Shown: piece by piece, positions 27,774 through 39,203 of the stretch
Numbering within the stretch: position 1 is the first letter of the stretch
Layout of the letters: each line of letters begins with the position of its first letter
Source: Collinsella aerofaciens
Lineage (GTDB): Bacteria > Actinomycetota > Coriobacteriia > Coriobacteriales > Coriobacteriaceae
Length of the DNA stretch: 64,000 bases
Direction: 5' to 3'
Assembly: GCF_015548375.1 (NCBI RefSeq)
Contig: NZ_JADMWW010000005.1
Location: forward strand, 1 to 64,000
Program-made: the position numbers and the translations under genes
Notes under the pieces: model-generated
What the model was told of the DNA's origin: nothing
Seen by the model: the letters and a program-made list of their open reading frames with translations, nothing else
Database searches by the model: none

Positions 27774-27931
27774 GGTAAGAGCTCGAGTCGAGAGCCCTTC
27801 CAGGCCCTTCCCAAAACCTTTTCCCCCAGTGGCACTCATATTGTCGATTAATCCTCGATAAGCCCCAGGCGAACGAAAGCGTTCCGGATGCCGCCGTCAT
27901 CGACGTCGGTGGTCACGCAATCGGCTGCCTG

Positions 27932-27955
27932 TCCGGCGTTCGGCAGAACGCCGGA
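27932..27955 (-). terminator. hairpin after the first GH1 gene
   Basis: TCCGGCGTT / AACGCCGGA surround a six-base loop about 21 bases after the stop. It resembles the P0 hairpin of the 3' UTR elements but stands alone and lacks a T-run. Confidence 0.55.
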
Positions 27956-27975
27956 ACTCAATCGCCGAAACTCAA

Positions 27976-30604
<2,629 letters not shown>

Positions 30605-30720
30605 AGTGCTCCCATCGTTGATTCGGTCATATTCTGCCGTGGTTTTGATATTAGCAGGGCGGCGCGCTCGGCGTACTCTGACTTCAATGGATTTGAAAGG
30701 CCGGTTTTGGAGGAGCGTAT

Positions 30721-33321
30721 ATGGCGGCGTATTTTGAGCAGGTGCTTGGCGGCACCTACGACAACCACGTGCTTCCGTTCTTGTGGCTCAAGGGCGAGGC
30801 GCGCGAGACGATTACCGAGTATCTGGAGCAGATCGCCGGGGCGGACATCCACGAGGTTTGCCTGGAATCGCGCACGCATCCCGATTTCTGTCGCGACGGC
30901 TGGTGGTCTGACCTGCGCTTTATCATCGGCGAGTGCAAGCGCCTGGGGTTAAAGATCTGGCTGCTCGACGACGCCCACTTCCCCACAGGCTATGCCAACG
31001 GCGCGCTTGCGGGCGATGGCGTCGACCCCGCGCTCAAGAAAACCGTGCTCAAGCATCGCACGATTACGGTTGTTGGTCCCCAACCGTCCACGACTATCAA
31101 GCTCGGTAATCTCATGGACCCCACCGAGCGCTTTGTGGGCGTGGCAGCTTTTGATGCCGCTGGTGCGCCGCTCGACCTTGCGCTCGCTGTTGAGCAAGGA
31201 GACGATGGAACGCCCGCCCGCTTGCGTTTTGACGCCCCCACCGGCGTCACTACGATCGTGCTGTACGCCACCAGCCAAAAGACCGGCTTTCGCGATGAGT
31301 ACATCAACATGGTCGACGCTGCCTCGTGCCACGCGCTCATCGACGCCGTCTACGAGCCCACGTTTGAGCATCTGAGCGACGAGTTTGGCAAAACGATCTT
31401 GGGCTTTTTCACCGATGAGCCCGGCTTTATGAACGAGAAGGGCACCACGCTCGACGATGCTTCTACCAGCAGTTTTATCGGGCGAGGCGACCTAGCGCTG
31501 CCGTGGTCGAACGAGCTTGCCCACCGCCTGCGCGATGCGCTTGGCGAGAATTGGCTTGCTAAGTTGCACGGCCTTTGGACGCGCGAGGCAAACGGCGCCC
31601 AGGTTCGCCACGCCTATATGGACCTTGCTACGCAGCTCTACCGCAGCTGCTTTGACGAGCAGATTGGCGGTTGGTGCCGCGCGCACGGCGTCATGCACAT
31701 TGGCCACGTGATCGAGGACAAGAGTTGTCACACGCGCCTGGGTCAGGGCGCTGGGCACTACTTCCGCGCGGTCGCAGGACAGGACATGGCCGGTGTCGAC
31801 GTGGTCATCAACCAGCTTGCCCCCGGAATTGACCGCGGGCGCTACAGCTACTTCCACGGCGCATGGAACATGGAGTTCTTTACGTACGCGCTTGCCAAGC
31901 TGGGCTCTTCGGCCGCGCGCCTCGACCCCAAAAAGCAGGGGCGCTGCATGGCCGAGGTCTTTGGCGCCTTTGGCTGGCACGAGGGCCTGAGCGAGATGAA
32001 ATGGATTGCCGACCATATGCTCGTCCGCGGTATTAACTGGTTTACGCCGCACGCGTTTAGCATGGCGCCCTTCCCCGATTGGGACTGCCCGCCGCACTTT
32101 TACGCGCACGGCAACAACCCGCAATGGCCGCACTTTGGCCAGCTCATGCGCTATATGAATCGCACGGCGACGCTCCTTTCGGAAGGCGCTGCCGCTCGCC
32201 CCGTCGCCATTCTGTACCATGCCGACGCCGAATGGGCCGGCAACGCCATGCCCGTCGAGCGCGTGGCGGCCGAGCTCACGCGCGCGCAGATCGATTTTGA
32301 CTTTGTGCCTGCCGAGGCTTTTGAGGATGAGGGGCGTTACGAGGTTTCGATTGCCGATGGAATGCTGGCTGTTAACGGCTGTCGCTACCAGGCGTTTGTC
32401 ATGCCGGGCGCCTCGTTTATTGGCGCGGCTACAGCGGAAGAGGTGAGGCGCATGATGGCCGCGGGTGTCACGGTGCTCGCTGCTGACGAAGTGCCCGGCG
32501 CTCTTTATGACGCGGATGGCGCAGCCGATCTGGACGGGCTTACGGCAACGCCACTTGCCGATGTGGCGGACGCGCTGGCAGACGCGGGGCTGCAGACCGT
32601 TGTGACCGATAGGCCACAGCCCTGGCTGCGCGCACTTCGCTACGAGCGTGCCGGCGAGACCTACGTCATGTTGGTCAACGAGCACCCACGTGAAAGCATT
32701 TGCTGCACGGTTTCGCTTCCGCAAGACAAGTGTCTTTGCGGAACGCGCCTCGACCTGCTGAACAGCACCAAGCCCGTTGCGTTTGACGGCGTGCTGGAGC
32801 TGGCGCCTTACGAGAGCTGCGTTGTTGTTCTGGAGGCAAGCGGCGCAATCGAGCCCGCGGACTGCACCGACACGAGCACACGTGCAACGCTCGCCCTCGA
32901 CATCAGCCACCCCTGGACCGTCGCCCTCTCCCCTGCCGGCAGCGATGGAACCTTTGGCGAGCCGCAAAAGCTCGAGCGCCTGTGCGACCTCACGGCCGAG
33001 CAGTTCCCCGGCGTATGTGGTACGTTCCGCTATCGCACGTCGTTCGAGCTGGCCGACGACCTCGCCCACACCGTCATTGACCTAGGGGATGTCTACGAAG
33101 TCGCAACGCTCACGCTCGACGGACAAACGCTCGGCACGCGCATCTGCCCGCCCTATCGCTTTGCGACAGGCGCGCTTGCCGCCGGCGCACACGAGCTCGC
33201 CATCGATGTCATCAACACGCTCGACCATGCGACCTCCGACATCTTCGCCCTCACCGAGCCCGTCGCGCCCAGCGGTGTCCTCGGCCCCGTTACCCTTCTC
33301 GGGCAAAACCTGCCAAAATAA
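30721..33321 (+). CDS. large glycoside hydrolase, GH106/GH2-like
   Basis: This 866-aa protein has no signal peptide, so it appears cytoplasmic. The N-terminal barrel-like region contains FLWLKGEARETITEYLEQIA, GLKIWLLDDAHFPTGYANG and LGFFTDEPGFMNEKG (Glu233 a likely catalytic acid). A middle region resembles beta-galactosidase trimerisation folds (VAILYHADAEWAGNAMPVER). The C-terminal galactose-binding-like sandwich contains LGDVYEVATLTLDGQTLGTR. This order is known for alpha-L-rhamnosidase (GH106)-like enzymes of gut bacteria; the substrate is inferred only. GGAGGAG precedes ATG 30721. It is divergent from the AraC gene and followed by an RpiR regulator. Confidence 0.7.
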   Translation: MAAYFEQVLGGTYDNHVLPFLWLKGEARETITEYLEQIAGADIHEVCLESRTHPDFCRDGWWSDLRFIIGECKRLGLKIWLLDDAHFPTGYANGALAGDGVDPALKKTVLKHRTITVVGPQPSTTIKLGNLMDPTERFVGVAAFDAAGAPLDLALAVEQGDDGTPARLRFDAPTGVTTIVLYATSQKTGFRDEYINMVDAASCHALIDAVYEPTFEHLSDEFGKTILGFFTDEPGFMNEKGTTLDDASTSSFIGRGDLALPWSNELAHRLRDALGENWLAKLHGLWTREANGAQVRHAYMDLATQLYRSCFDEQIGGWCRAHGVMHIGHVIEDKSCHTRLGQGAGHYFRAVAGQDMAGVDVVINQLAPGIDRGRYSYFHGAWNMEFFTYALAKLGSSAARLDPKKQGRCMAEVFGAFGWHEGLSEMKWIADHMLVRGINWFTPHAFSMAPFPDWDCPPHFYAHGNNPQWPHFGQLMRYMNRTATLLSEGAAARPVAILYHADAEWAGNAMPVERVAAELTRAQIDFDFVPAEAFEDEGRYEVSIADGMLAVNGCRYQAFVMPGASFIGAATAEEVRRMMAAGVTVLAADEVPGALYDADGAADLDGLTATPLADVADALADAGLQTVVTDRPQPWLRALRYERAGETYVMLVNEHPRESICCTVSLPQDKCLCGTRLDLLNSTKPVAFDGVLELAPYESCVVVLEASGAIEPADCTDTSTRATLALDISHPWTVALSPAGSDGTFGEPQKLERLCDLTAEQFPGVCGTFRYRTSFELADDLAHTVIDLGDVYEVATLTLDGQTLGTRICPPYRFATGALAAGAHELAIDVINTLDHATSDIFALTEPVAPSGVLGPVTLLGQNLPK

Positions 33322-33341
33322 ACCCGTCTCTTTTTGGCAGG
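33309..33341 (+). terminator. hairpin overlapping the glycosidase stop (R5 copy 2)
   Basis: CCTGCCAAAA / TTTTTGGCAGG form a stem that includes the last codons and the stop of the glycosidase gene. The internal sequence AAACCCGTCTC matches the R5 copy at 29563-29596. It may terminate transcription or protect the 3' end. Confidence 0.5.
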
Positions 33342-33363
33342 TTTGGCGAGTGCGGGAGTTCGA

Positions 33364-34218
33364 ATGGATATCAAACGCAAGATTACCGAGGCGCAGGGCC
33401 TAACCCCTACCGAGCAGCAGCTCGGCATCTCGGCCCTCGCCATGGGCGAAGACATCCGCGGACTCTCCATTAAGGAGTTTGCCGCCCGCGCCAATGTTTC
33501 GGTCGCAAGCGTGCACCGTTTTTGCAAAAAGCTCGGCCTCGAGGGCTTTAAGGATCTCAAGGTCGAGCTCATCCGTCAGGCGACCGAGGCGGGTAACCGG
33601 CGCGAAGTGGACATCAACTTTCCCTTCGATGCCACGTCCACGCCTGCGCAGGTTATGGAGCGCATGGAAGGGCTCTACCAGACCACGCTGGCCGAGACGC
33701 AGGAGCTGCTCGACCCCGCACAGCTCGACCACGCCGCCAAACTGATCGCGAAGGCACGGCAGGTCGACATCTACACCGGCTCGCACAACCTCTATCCAGC
33801 GGGGATGTTCCGCGACCGCCTGCTCTCCGCCGGTAAAAGCGCGACGTGCCACGACGGTGTCGAGGCCCAGGTGCGAACGGCGCTCGCCTCGGATTCCGGC
33901 AATGTGGCGATCGTAATCTCCTACAGCGGCCTTGCGCCCAACCTCAAGGAAATCTTGCCGATCCTCAGCAGCCGACATGTTCCCGTCATTGTCATCGGCA
34001 CACCTTATTGTGCGCGCCTGCACCCCGGCTTTGCCGCCTACCTCACGGTGAGCGACCACGAGAGCATGACGCACCGCATCACGCAGTTCGCCAGCCACAT
34101 CGCCGTGCAATACGTGCTCGATTCGCTCTACAGCAGTTACTTCGCCAAAGACTACGCCCGCTGCGCCGAGTTCCTAGAGCGCTCGTTCCCCTACACCCGC
34201 CTGCCAGGACTCAAGTAG
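33364..34218 (+). CDS. RpiR/MurR-family regulator
   Basis: This is a 284-aa sugar-phosphate-sensing regulator. The N-terminal HTH_6 domain (about 1-75) includes GLSIKEFAARANVSVASVHR and FCKKLGLEGFKDLKVELIR. The C-terminal SIS domain (about 125-260) includes VDIYTGSHNLYPAGMF and VAIVISYSGLAPNLKEI. ATG 33364 with GGGAG six bases ahead is preferred to 33334. It is downstream of the large glycosidase and probably co-transcribed with or regulating it. Confidence 0.9.
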   Translation: MDIKRKITEAQGLTPTEQQLGISALAMGEDIRGLSIKEFAARANVSVASVHRFCKKLGLEGFKDLKVELIRQATEAGNRREVDINFPFDATSTPAQVMERMEGLYQTTLAETQELLDPAQLDHAAKLIAKARQVDIYTGSHNLYPAGMFRDRLLSAGKSATCHDGVEAQVRTALASDSGNVAIVISYSGLAPNLKEILPILSSRHVPVIVIGTPYCARLHPGFAAYLTVSDHESMTHRITQFASHIAVQYVLDSLYSSYFAKDYARCAEFLERSFPYTRLPGLK

Positions 34219-34250
34219 CAACAAGCGTGGATTTTCGGACACTTATCAAA

Positions 34251-34316
34251 TGAGCGTGGATAATCTCCCACTTTGAGCCCCCACACAGGCCAAAAACGGG
34301 AGATTATCCACGCTCA
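34251..34316. repeat. long perfect inverted repeat
   Basis: The arms of 19 bp (TGAGCGTGGATAATCTCCC, 34251-34269, complement 34298-34316) are perfect, with a 28-base loop. It lies after the RpiR gene, 33 bases past the stop. No other copy was seen in the window. The rest of 34219-34390 has no gene. Confidence 0.8.
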
Positions 34317-34390
34317 TTCTGGATGGTACATTTTCCTCCGTCCCCAAGGGATCCAAGCACCAGCTAAGACAACGCCGATGTCTTGGCACC

Positions 34391-34538
34391 GACAGCGAGC
34401 GGGTCGCATTTGAGACAAGGTGACGTGAAACGAAAGGGCGCTGACCTTCTGGTCGCGCCCTTGAAGTTGAACGTCAGATTGTCCAAATGCGGCCCGCGCA
34501 GCGTCGAGCTGTTACGGCGTTTGGTAAAACGCCGTAAC
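34391..34538 (-). ncRNA. 3' UTR structured element, copy D (after pyrE)
   Basis: On the minus strand, P0 (34538-34511, GTTACGGCG / CGCCGTAAC) overlaps the last base of the pyrE stop. GACGCTGC follows, then a P1 with a wholly different sequence (GCGGGCCGCATTTGGAC, 34497-34481, with GTCTCAAATGCGACCCGC, 34416-34399, one bulge and one mismatch). P2 is ACAATCTGACGT with ACGTCACCTTGT. P3 is AAGGGCGC/GCGCCCTT with tip GACCAGAAGGTC as in copy C. The change of P1 with preserved pairing is the strongest sign that the RNA structure is selected. Confidence 0.8.
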
Positions 34539-35221
34539 TACTCCCGAGCTCCGTACTGCTCGTAGTAGGCATCGATGGCGGTCTTGAGCTCGTCATCGAT
34601 GACGATCTTGCCGTCGATCTCGTGGTTGTAGAGGGTCTCGACGACCTCGGCCATGGAGACGATGCTCGCGACGGGGAAACCGTACTTGGCCTCGATCTCC
34701 TTCTGCGCGGTGGTCACGCCACCCTTGCCGACCTCCATGCGGTTGAGGGACACGATGAGGCCCTTGATCTCGACATCGGCAGCAGCCTTGACCTTGGGAT
34801 AGGTCTCGTCGATGGACTTGCCGCTGGTGGTGACATCCTCGACCATGACCACGCGGTCGCCGTCCTGGGGCTCATAGCCCAGCAGGTTGCCCTTGTCGGC
34901 GCCGTGGTCCTTGGCCTCCTTGCGGTCGCAGCAGTACTTGACCTCCTTGCCGTACAGCTCGTGGTAGGCAATTGCGGTCACGACGGCCAGGGGAATGCCC
35001 TTGTAGGCCGGCCCAAACAGCACGTCAAAGTCGTCGCCAAAGTTATCGTGGATGGCCTGGGCGTAATACTCGCCCAGCTTCTTGAGCTGGTAGCCCGTCA
35101 CGTAAGCGCCGGCGTTCATAAAAAACGGGGACTGGCGGCCGCTCTTGAGCGTAAAGCTGCCGAACTTAAGAACGTCGGACTCAACCATAAACTTGATGAA
35201 CTCTTGCTTGTAAGCCTCCAT
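34538..35221 (-). CDS. pyrE: orotate phosphoribosyltransferase
   Basis: This is a 227-aa enzyme of pyrimidine synthesis, joining orotate and PRPP to orotidine 5'-monophosphate. The type I PRTase fold has the PRPP loop RVVMVEDVTTSGKSIDE, plus SGRQSPFFMNAG, LFGPAYKGIPLAVVTAIAYH and a helical C-terminal part. GAGAGGAG precedes ATG 35221. It stands apart from other pyr genes, as a single transcription unit ended by structured element D. Confidence 0.94.
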   Translation of the reverse strand: MEAYKQEFIKFMVESDVLKFGSFTLKSGRQSPFFMNAGAYVTGYQLKKLGEYYAQAIHDNFGDDFDVLFGPAYKGIPLAVVTAIAYHELYGKEVKYCCDRKEAKDHGADKGNLLGYEPQDGDRVVMVEDVTTSGKSIDETYPKVKAAADVEIKGLIVSLNRMEVGKGGVTTAQKEIEAKYGFPVASIVSMAEVVETLYNHEIDGKIVIDDELKTAIDAYYEQYGARE

Positions 35222-35351
35222 GCGGGCTCCTCTCGTAATCGCGTACGTGCTTCACAGTTTAGCGCAGGTAGGACGTCGATGCGGGCGCGCTTTGAAGCCA
35301 TGGCGCTCTGTAAGGGCTTTGTCAGGGGCGATGATTTTCCGAACAATGGGG

Positions 35352-35382
35352 TTGACACGTCAAACCCCCTCGTCAAAAATAC
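35352..35382 (+). promoter_or_regulatory. candidate promoter/operator upstream of mgtA
   Basis: A perfect TTGACA (35352-35357) is followed after 17-19 bases by A-rich AAAAATAC, a weak -10. The -35 box is inside an inverted repeat (GGGGTTGAC / GTCAAACCCC, 35349-35369) that could be an operator. The rest of 35222-35446 shows nothing else. Confidence 0.5.
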
Positions 35383-35446
35383 CGGCGGATTGAAACGGGC
35401 ACGAGATACCCAAAGCGCGCTGCGCCCGGCCTTAAGGAGGTGTGCC

Positions 35447-35518
35447 ATGGAAGGCAGTCATAGTCGAAAAACCTGCATGTCGCCCTCGGCACGCCGCAAG
35501 GATTCCGCGCACGCATAA
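35447..35518 (+). CDS. possible 23-aa leader peptide upstream of mgtA
   Basis: ATG 35447 is preceded by a near-perfect ribosome site AAGGAGGTG seven bases ahead, and the frame ends with TAA after 23 codons. The peptide begins MEGSHSRKTC and ends with basic residues and AHA. It lies between a promoter candidate and the Mg2+ ATPase gene, 140 bases upstream of it, and an R1 hairpin follows. This resembles the layout of regulatory leader peptides such as MgtL, but its sequence is not similar. Coding is unproven. Confidence 0.45.
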   Translation: MEGSHSRKTCMSPSARRKDSAHA

Positions 35519-35541
35519 GCGCCAACAGCCGATCACCAAAA

Positions 35542-35576
35542 TCACCACAAAGGTGCCTGTCCCTTTGTGGTGGTTC
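35542..35576. repeat. R1 palindromic repeat copy 4
   Basis: This sequence, TCACCACAAAGGTGCCTGTC then CCTTTGTGGTGG, lies between the possible leader peptide and mgtA, where its hairpin could influence read-through. Confidence 0.7.
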
Positions 35577-35658
35577 GTGAGCTTGACGTGAGCGACATCT
35601 AGGTTTTTTGCAACTCAATACGACACGTACGCTAACTCCCTTCAACAAGGAGGACCCT

Positions 35659-38427
35659 ATGCTGATGCTCAAAACCGCCACGGTACTCGAAGCTATCTCC
35701 AAGCGCCGCCGCACGGCGCGCCCTGCCGCTCACACCGGCCTGTCCAAGAACACCATATTCGCCGCCACCCATAGCGCCGAGGACGCCCTCGTACTGCTCG
35801 ACGCCACGACAAACGGCCTCACCGCCGAGCAGGCAACCGAGCGCCTGGACGCCTCCGGCCCCAACACCATCGAAGCACCGACCAAGACGCTCGCCCGCCG
35901 CATCGCCGACGCCTTCATCGATCCCTTCGCCGGCATCCTCGCCGCGCTCGCGCTGGTCTCGCTCTACATCGACGTGCTCGCCGTGCCCAAGCCGCAGCGC
36001 GACCCCTCCACGGTCATCGTCATCGGCATCATGCTGCTGGTATCGGGCGGCATGAAGTTTATCCAGGAAGCCCGCAGCGGCAATGCGGCCGAGGCCCTTA
36101 AGGACCTGGTCTCCAACACCTGCTGTGCCCTGCGCGACGGCGAGCACATCGAGATCCCCTTCGACGAGCTCGTCCCCGGCGATGTGATCCGTCTCTCTGC
36201 CGGCGATATGATGCCGGCAGATGCCCGCATCATCACCGCGCGCGACCTGTTTGTGATCGAGTCCGCACTCACCGGCGAGAGCGAGGCCGTCGAGAAGACC
36301 GCTGCCGCCACCGTCGTCGAGGGCGCCGACGGCTCCGCGCTGCCACTCTCCGCCTGCAAGAACATCGTCTTTACCGGCACCTCCGTGCAAAATGGCACCG
36401 CCATGGCACTTGTCGTTGCCACCGGCTCGGACACCTACCTGGGCGGTATCGCCAAGATGCTCAACGGGCGCAACGAGAAGAGCGCGTTTGACCGCGGCGT
36501 CTCGAACGTCTCCATGTTGCTCGTACGCCTCATGCTCGTTATGGCGCCGGCCGTCTTTGCCATCAACGCCGCCACCAAGGGCAACGTCATCGACGCGCTG
36601 CTGTTCGCCACGAGCGTGGCCGTGGGCATCACGCCGCAGATGCTTCCCGTCATCGTGACCACGAGCCTGTCGCAGGGCGCCAAGGACCTCGCCCGTCGCC
36701 AGGTTATCGTCAAGGAGCTGCCGGCGATTCAAAACCTCGGAGCGATGGACGTCCTGTGCTGCGACAAGACCGGCACCCTCACAGAAGACCGCATCGTGCT
36801 CGAGCGCTACCTCAACACCGATGGCAACGAGGACGCGCGCGTGCTGCGCCATGCTTTTTTGAACAGCTTCTTCCAGACCGGCCTCAAAAATCTTATCGAC
36901 CTGGCCGTAATCGACCGTGCCGATGTGACACCCTCGACCGTCGCACCCGATTCCATGCTGGGCCAGAGCCTGCGCGACCGCTACACCAAGGTCGACGAGG
37001 TTCCCTTCGATTTCTCGCGCCGTCGCCTGAGCGTAGTTGTCTCCGATGCCCAAGGCAAAACCCAGATGGTTACCAAGGGAGCTGCCGAGGAAATGCTCGA
37101 GATCTGCTCTTTTGTCGAGGTCAACGGTATCGCCCGGCCGCTCGCCGAAGACAAGCTCGCCCAGATTCGCAAGCAGGTCGCCAATCTTAACGCCGAGGGC
37201 CTGCGCGTGATCGCCGTGGCGCAGAAGACCAACCCGCGCACCGTGGGCGAGTTTGACATCGCCGACGAGTGCGACATGGTGCTGATGGGCTTTTTGGCCT
37301 TCCTCGATCCGCCCAAAGCGAGCGCCGCGGGCGCCGTCGCCACCCTCGAGGCCAAGGGCGTGGCGGTGAAGGTCCTGACCGGCGACAACGACCGCGTCGC
37401 CGCCACCGTCTGCGAGCAGATCGGTATCGATGCGAGCAACGTTTTGCTGGGCTCCGAGATCGACGCGCTCGACGACGCCGAGCTGGCGGAGCGCGCCGAG
37501 CAGACGCATCTCTTCGCCAAGCTCTCGCCGCTGCAGAAGGCACGCCTGGTGCGCGTCACGCGCGAGGTGCTCGGCCATACCGTGGTCTTTATGGGCGACG
37601 GCATCAACGACGCCGCCGCCATGCGTGCGAGCGACTGCGGCATCTCGGTCGACTCCGCCGTCGATATCGCCAAGGAATCCGCCGACATTATCTTGCTCCA
37701 GAAGGACCTGGGCGTGCTCGAGCGCGGCATCATCGAAGGCCGTCGCACCTACGGCAACCTGCTCAAGTACCTCAAGACCACGGTGAGCTCCAACTTTGGC
37801 AACGTGCTGTCCGTGACCGTCGCGAGCCTGTTCCTGCCGTTTTTGCCCATGAGCGCCCTGCAGCTGGTGCTGCTGTCGCTGGTCTACGAGATCGTGTGCA
37901 TCGCGCTGCCGTGGGACACCGTCGACGACGCCTGGACTGCCCGCCCGCGCGCCTGGGACGCCGCGTCTATCAAGGGTTTTATGCTCGAACTGGGCCCTGT
38001 GAGCTCGCTGTTTGACATCGTGACCTTCGCCGCGCTCTTCTTTGCGGTGTGCCCCGCCGCCGTGGGCGCGAGCTGGTCCGAGCTTGCCGCCGCGGGCAAT
38101 GTTGCCGGCATGGCGACCTTTGCGGCGATTTTCCAGAGTGGCTGGTTCGTCGAGTCCATGTGGTCGCAGACGCTAGTGATCCACATGCTGCGCTCCCCGC
38201 GCCTGCCAAGCCCGCGCGACCACGCCGCACCTGCGCTGTGCGCGCTCACCGTGCTGGGCCTGGCACTTGTCACCTGGCTGCCGGCAAGCCCCATCGCCGA
38301 CGCACTGGGCCTCATGCCGCTGCCGCCGAGCTTCCTTGCGCTGCTCATCGGCATCGTCGCCGCCTATATTGCGCTGACCCAGCTGACAAAGCGCCGCTTC
38401 ATAGCCCGCCACGGCGAACTGCTGTAA
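35659..38427 (+). CDS. mgtA: MgtA-type magnesium-transporting P-type ATPase
   Basis: This is a 922-aa P-type ATPase (P3B group) that imports Mg2+ in its best-known members. The start ATG 35659 has AAGGAGG. The cytoplasmic N-terminus precedes two membrane helices. The actuator motif is LTGESEAVE (about residue 203), the phosphorylated Asp369 is in CDKTGTLTED, the nucleotide domain has VTKGAAEEM, and the hinge is VFMGDGINDAAAM. Six further helices close the protein. Wording around LVSGGMKFIQEARSGNAAEA and LSAGDMMPADARI is that of MgtA/MgtB. It may be controlled by the leader region upstream. Confidence 0.92.
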   Translation: MLMLKTATVLEAISKRRRTARPAAHTGLSKNTIFAATHSAEDALVLLDATTNGLTAEQATERLDASGPNTIEAPTKTLARRIADAFIDPFAGILAALALVSLYIDVLAVPKPQRDPSTVIVIGIMLLVSGGMKFIQEARSGNAAEALKDLVSNTCCALRDGEHIEIPFDELVPGDVIRLSAGDMMPADARIITARDLFVIESALTGESEAVEKTAAATVVEGADGSALPLSACKNIVFTGTSVQNGTAMALVVATGSDTYLGGIAKMLNGRNEKSAFDRGVSNVSMLLVRLMLVMAPAVFAINAATKGNVIDALLFATSVAVGITPQMLPVIVTTSLSQGAKDLARRQVIVKELPAIQNLGAMDVLCCDKTGTLTEDRIVLERYLNTDGNEDARVLRHAFLNSFFQTGLKNLIDLAVIDRADVTPSTVAPDSMLGQSLRDRYTKVDEVPFDFSRRRLSVVVSDAQGKTQMVTKGAAEEMLEICSFVEVNGIARPLAEDKLAQIRKQVANLNAEGLRVIAVAQKTNPRTVGEFDIADECDMVLMGFLAFLDPPKASAAGAVATLEAKGVAVKVLTGDNDRVAATVCEQIGIDASNVLLGSEIDALDDAELAERAEQTHLFAKLSPLQKARLVRVTREVLGHTVVFMGDGINDAAAMRASDCGISVDSAVDIAKESADIILLQKDLGVLERGIIEGRRTYGNLLKYLKTTVSSNFGNVLSVTVASLFLPFLPMSALQLVLLSLVYEIVCIALPWDTVDDAWTARPRAWDAASIKGFMLELGPVSSLFDIVTFAALFFAVCPAAVGASWSELAAAGNVAGMATFAAIFQSGWFVESMWSQTLVIHMLRSPRLPSPRDHAAPALCALTVLGLALVTWLPASPIADALGLMPLPPSFLALLIGIVAAYIALTQLTKRRFIARHGELL

Positions 38428-38443
38428 CAGACGGCCCTAAGGC

Positions 38444-38485
38444 AAAACCACCACAAAGGTGCCTGTCCCCTTTGCGGTGGTTTTG
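38444..38485. repeat. R1 palindromic repeat copy 5
   Basis: It sits between the convergent mgtA and lipoprotein genes, 17 and 6 bases from their stops. AAAACCACCACAAAGG pairs with CCTTTGCGGTGGTTTT. It probably acts as a bidirectional terminator. Confidence 0.75.
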
Positions 38486-38490
38486 GGGCG

Positions 38491-39168
38491 TTACGAGGCG
38501 TTGGCCAGGCGGCTCCAGAGTTCATCGATATCGATCTGGTCGCCGCCGCTCAAGTAGCCGGTTCGAATAAAAGCCTCATTGTAGATATAGATGTCATGAG
38601 CGCTATCGCCATCGTCTTCGGTGTCGTCGGCCATAATCACGTAACGGTGGCCGTCAAGCGCTTTGACCAGCCAATACTGGGTATCATCGATCGTGCATTT
38701 CTCCTGCACCATCGCCGCATCGCCAATCGCGCCGATGAGCGCCCGCTCGCCCTTCGTATAGCCGCCCACCGAGAGCAGAATCGCGATGTTTTCGTCTCCG
38801 CCGCCCGGTTCAAGCTCCTCGTACTCGGACTCCGAAAGCGGTATCGCGCTGTTCGCAAGTTCGTCCACATCGTCCGAAACCTTGGAAAAGGTAAAAGCGA
38901 AAAATCCCGCGTCATCGACGGCGCCGTAGCCCACGTTCTCGCCTTGCCACTCATAATTTTGATGTTTGAGCAGGCGCACCAGATCGGCACCAGCCAAGTT
39001 GATCGCGGCATAGACCGTCACGTTGGCATTGTCGTCCACGCAGGCGGCGTCCGCCGTGCTCGCTGCTTTGGCGCCGCCCGTTGTGCCCGAGCAGCCAGCC
39101 AGCGCGCAAGCCGCCGCGCCCGCGCCCGCCACAAAAGCCGCACGGCTCATCGTCATCTCGTTCATCAT
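38491..39168 (-). CDS. lipoprotein, paralogue of the next gene
   Basis: This 225-aa exported protein has the leader MSRAAFVAGAGAAACALAGC with lipobox Cys26. A mature domain ends YNEAFIRTGYLSGGDQIDID and ELW. The tail matches that of the neighbouring lipoprotein (EEAIKTGTF.QGG...INEFW) and loosely that of the 150-aa membrane protein at 41.6-42.1 kb (DELWRQL). These look like duplicated members of one family of unknown function. ATG 39168 has GAGGGA. Confidence 0.8.
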   Translation of the reverse strand: MMNEMTMSRAAFVAGAGAAACALAGCSGTTGGAKAASTADAACVDDNANVTVYAAINLAGADLVRLLKHQNYEWQGENVGYGAVDDAGFFAFTFSKVSDDVDELANSAIPLSESEYEELEPGGGDENIAILLSVGGYTKGERALIGAIGDAAMVQEKCTIDDTQYWLVKALDGHRYVIMADDTEDDGDSAHDIYIYNEAFIRTGYLSGGDQIDIDELWSRLANAS

Positions 39169-39203
39169 GTTCGTCCCTCGCTATGCTATTGGCCGCATCG
39201 CAC

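Noticed and set aside
27853-27922. Minus-strand peptide fragment ending GIRNAFVRLGLIED after the first GH1 gene
   Set aside because: There is no credible start or ribosome site, and it is only about 22 codons; it may be a remnant, but this is not supportable.
35519-35658. Mg2+ riboswitch (M-box) upstream of mgtA
   Set aside because: No M-box consensus or long pairing pattern was recognisable; the region is a repeat hairpin and a short leader.
35632-37578. 648-codon minus-strand frame opposite mgtA
   Set aside because: It overlaps the clear P-type ATPase motifs on the other strand and has no ribosome site or family resemblance.
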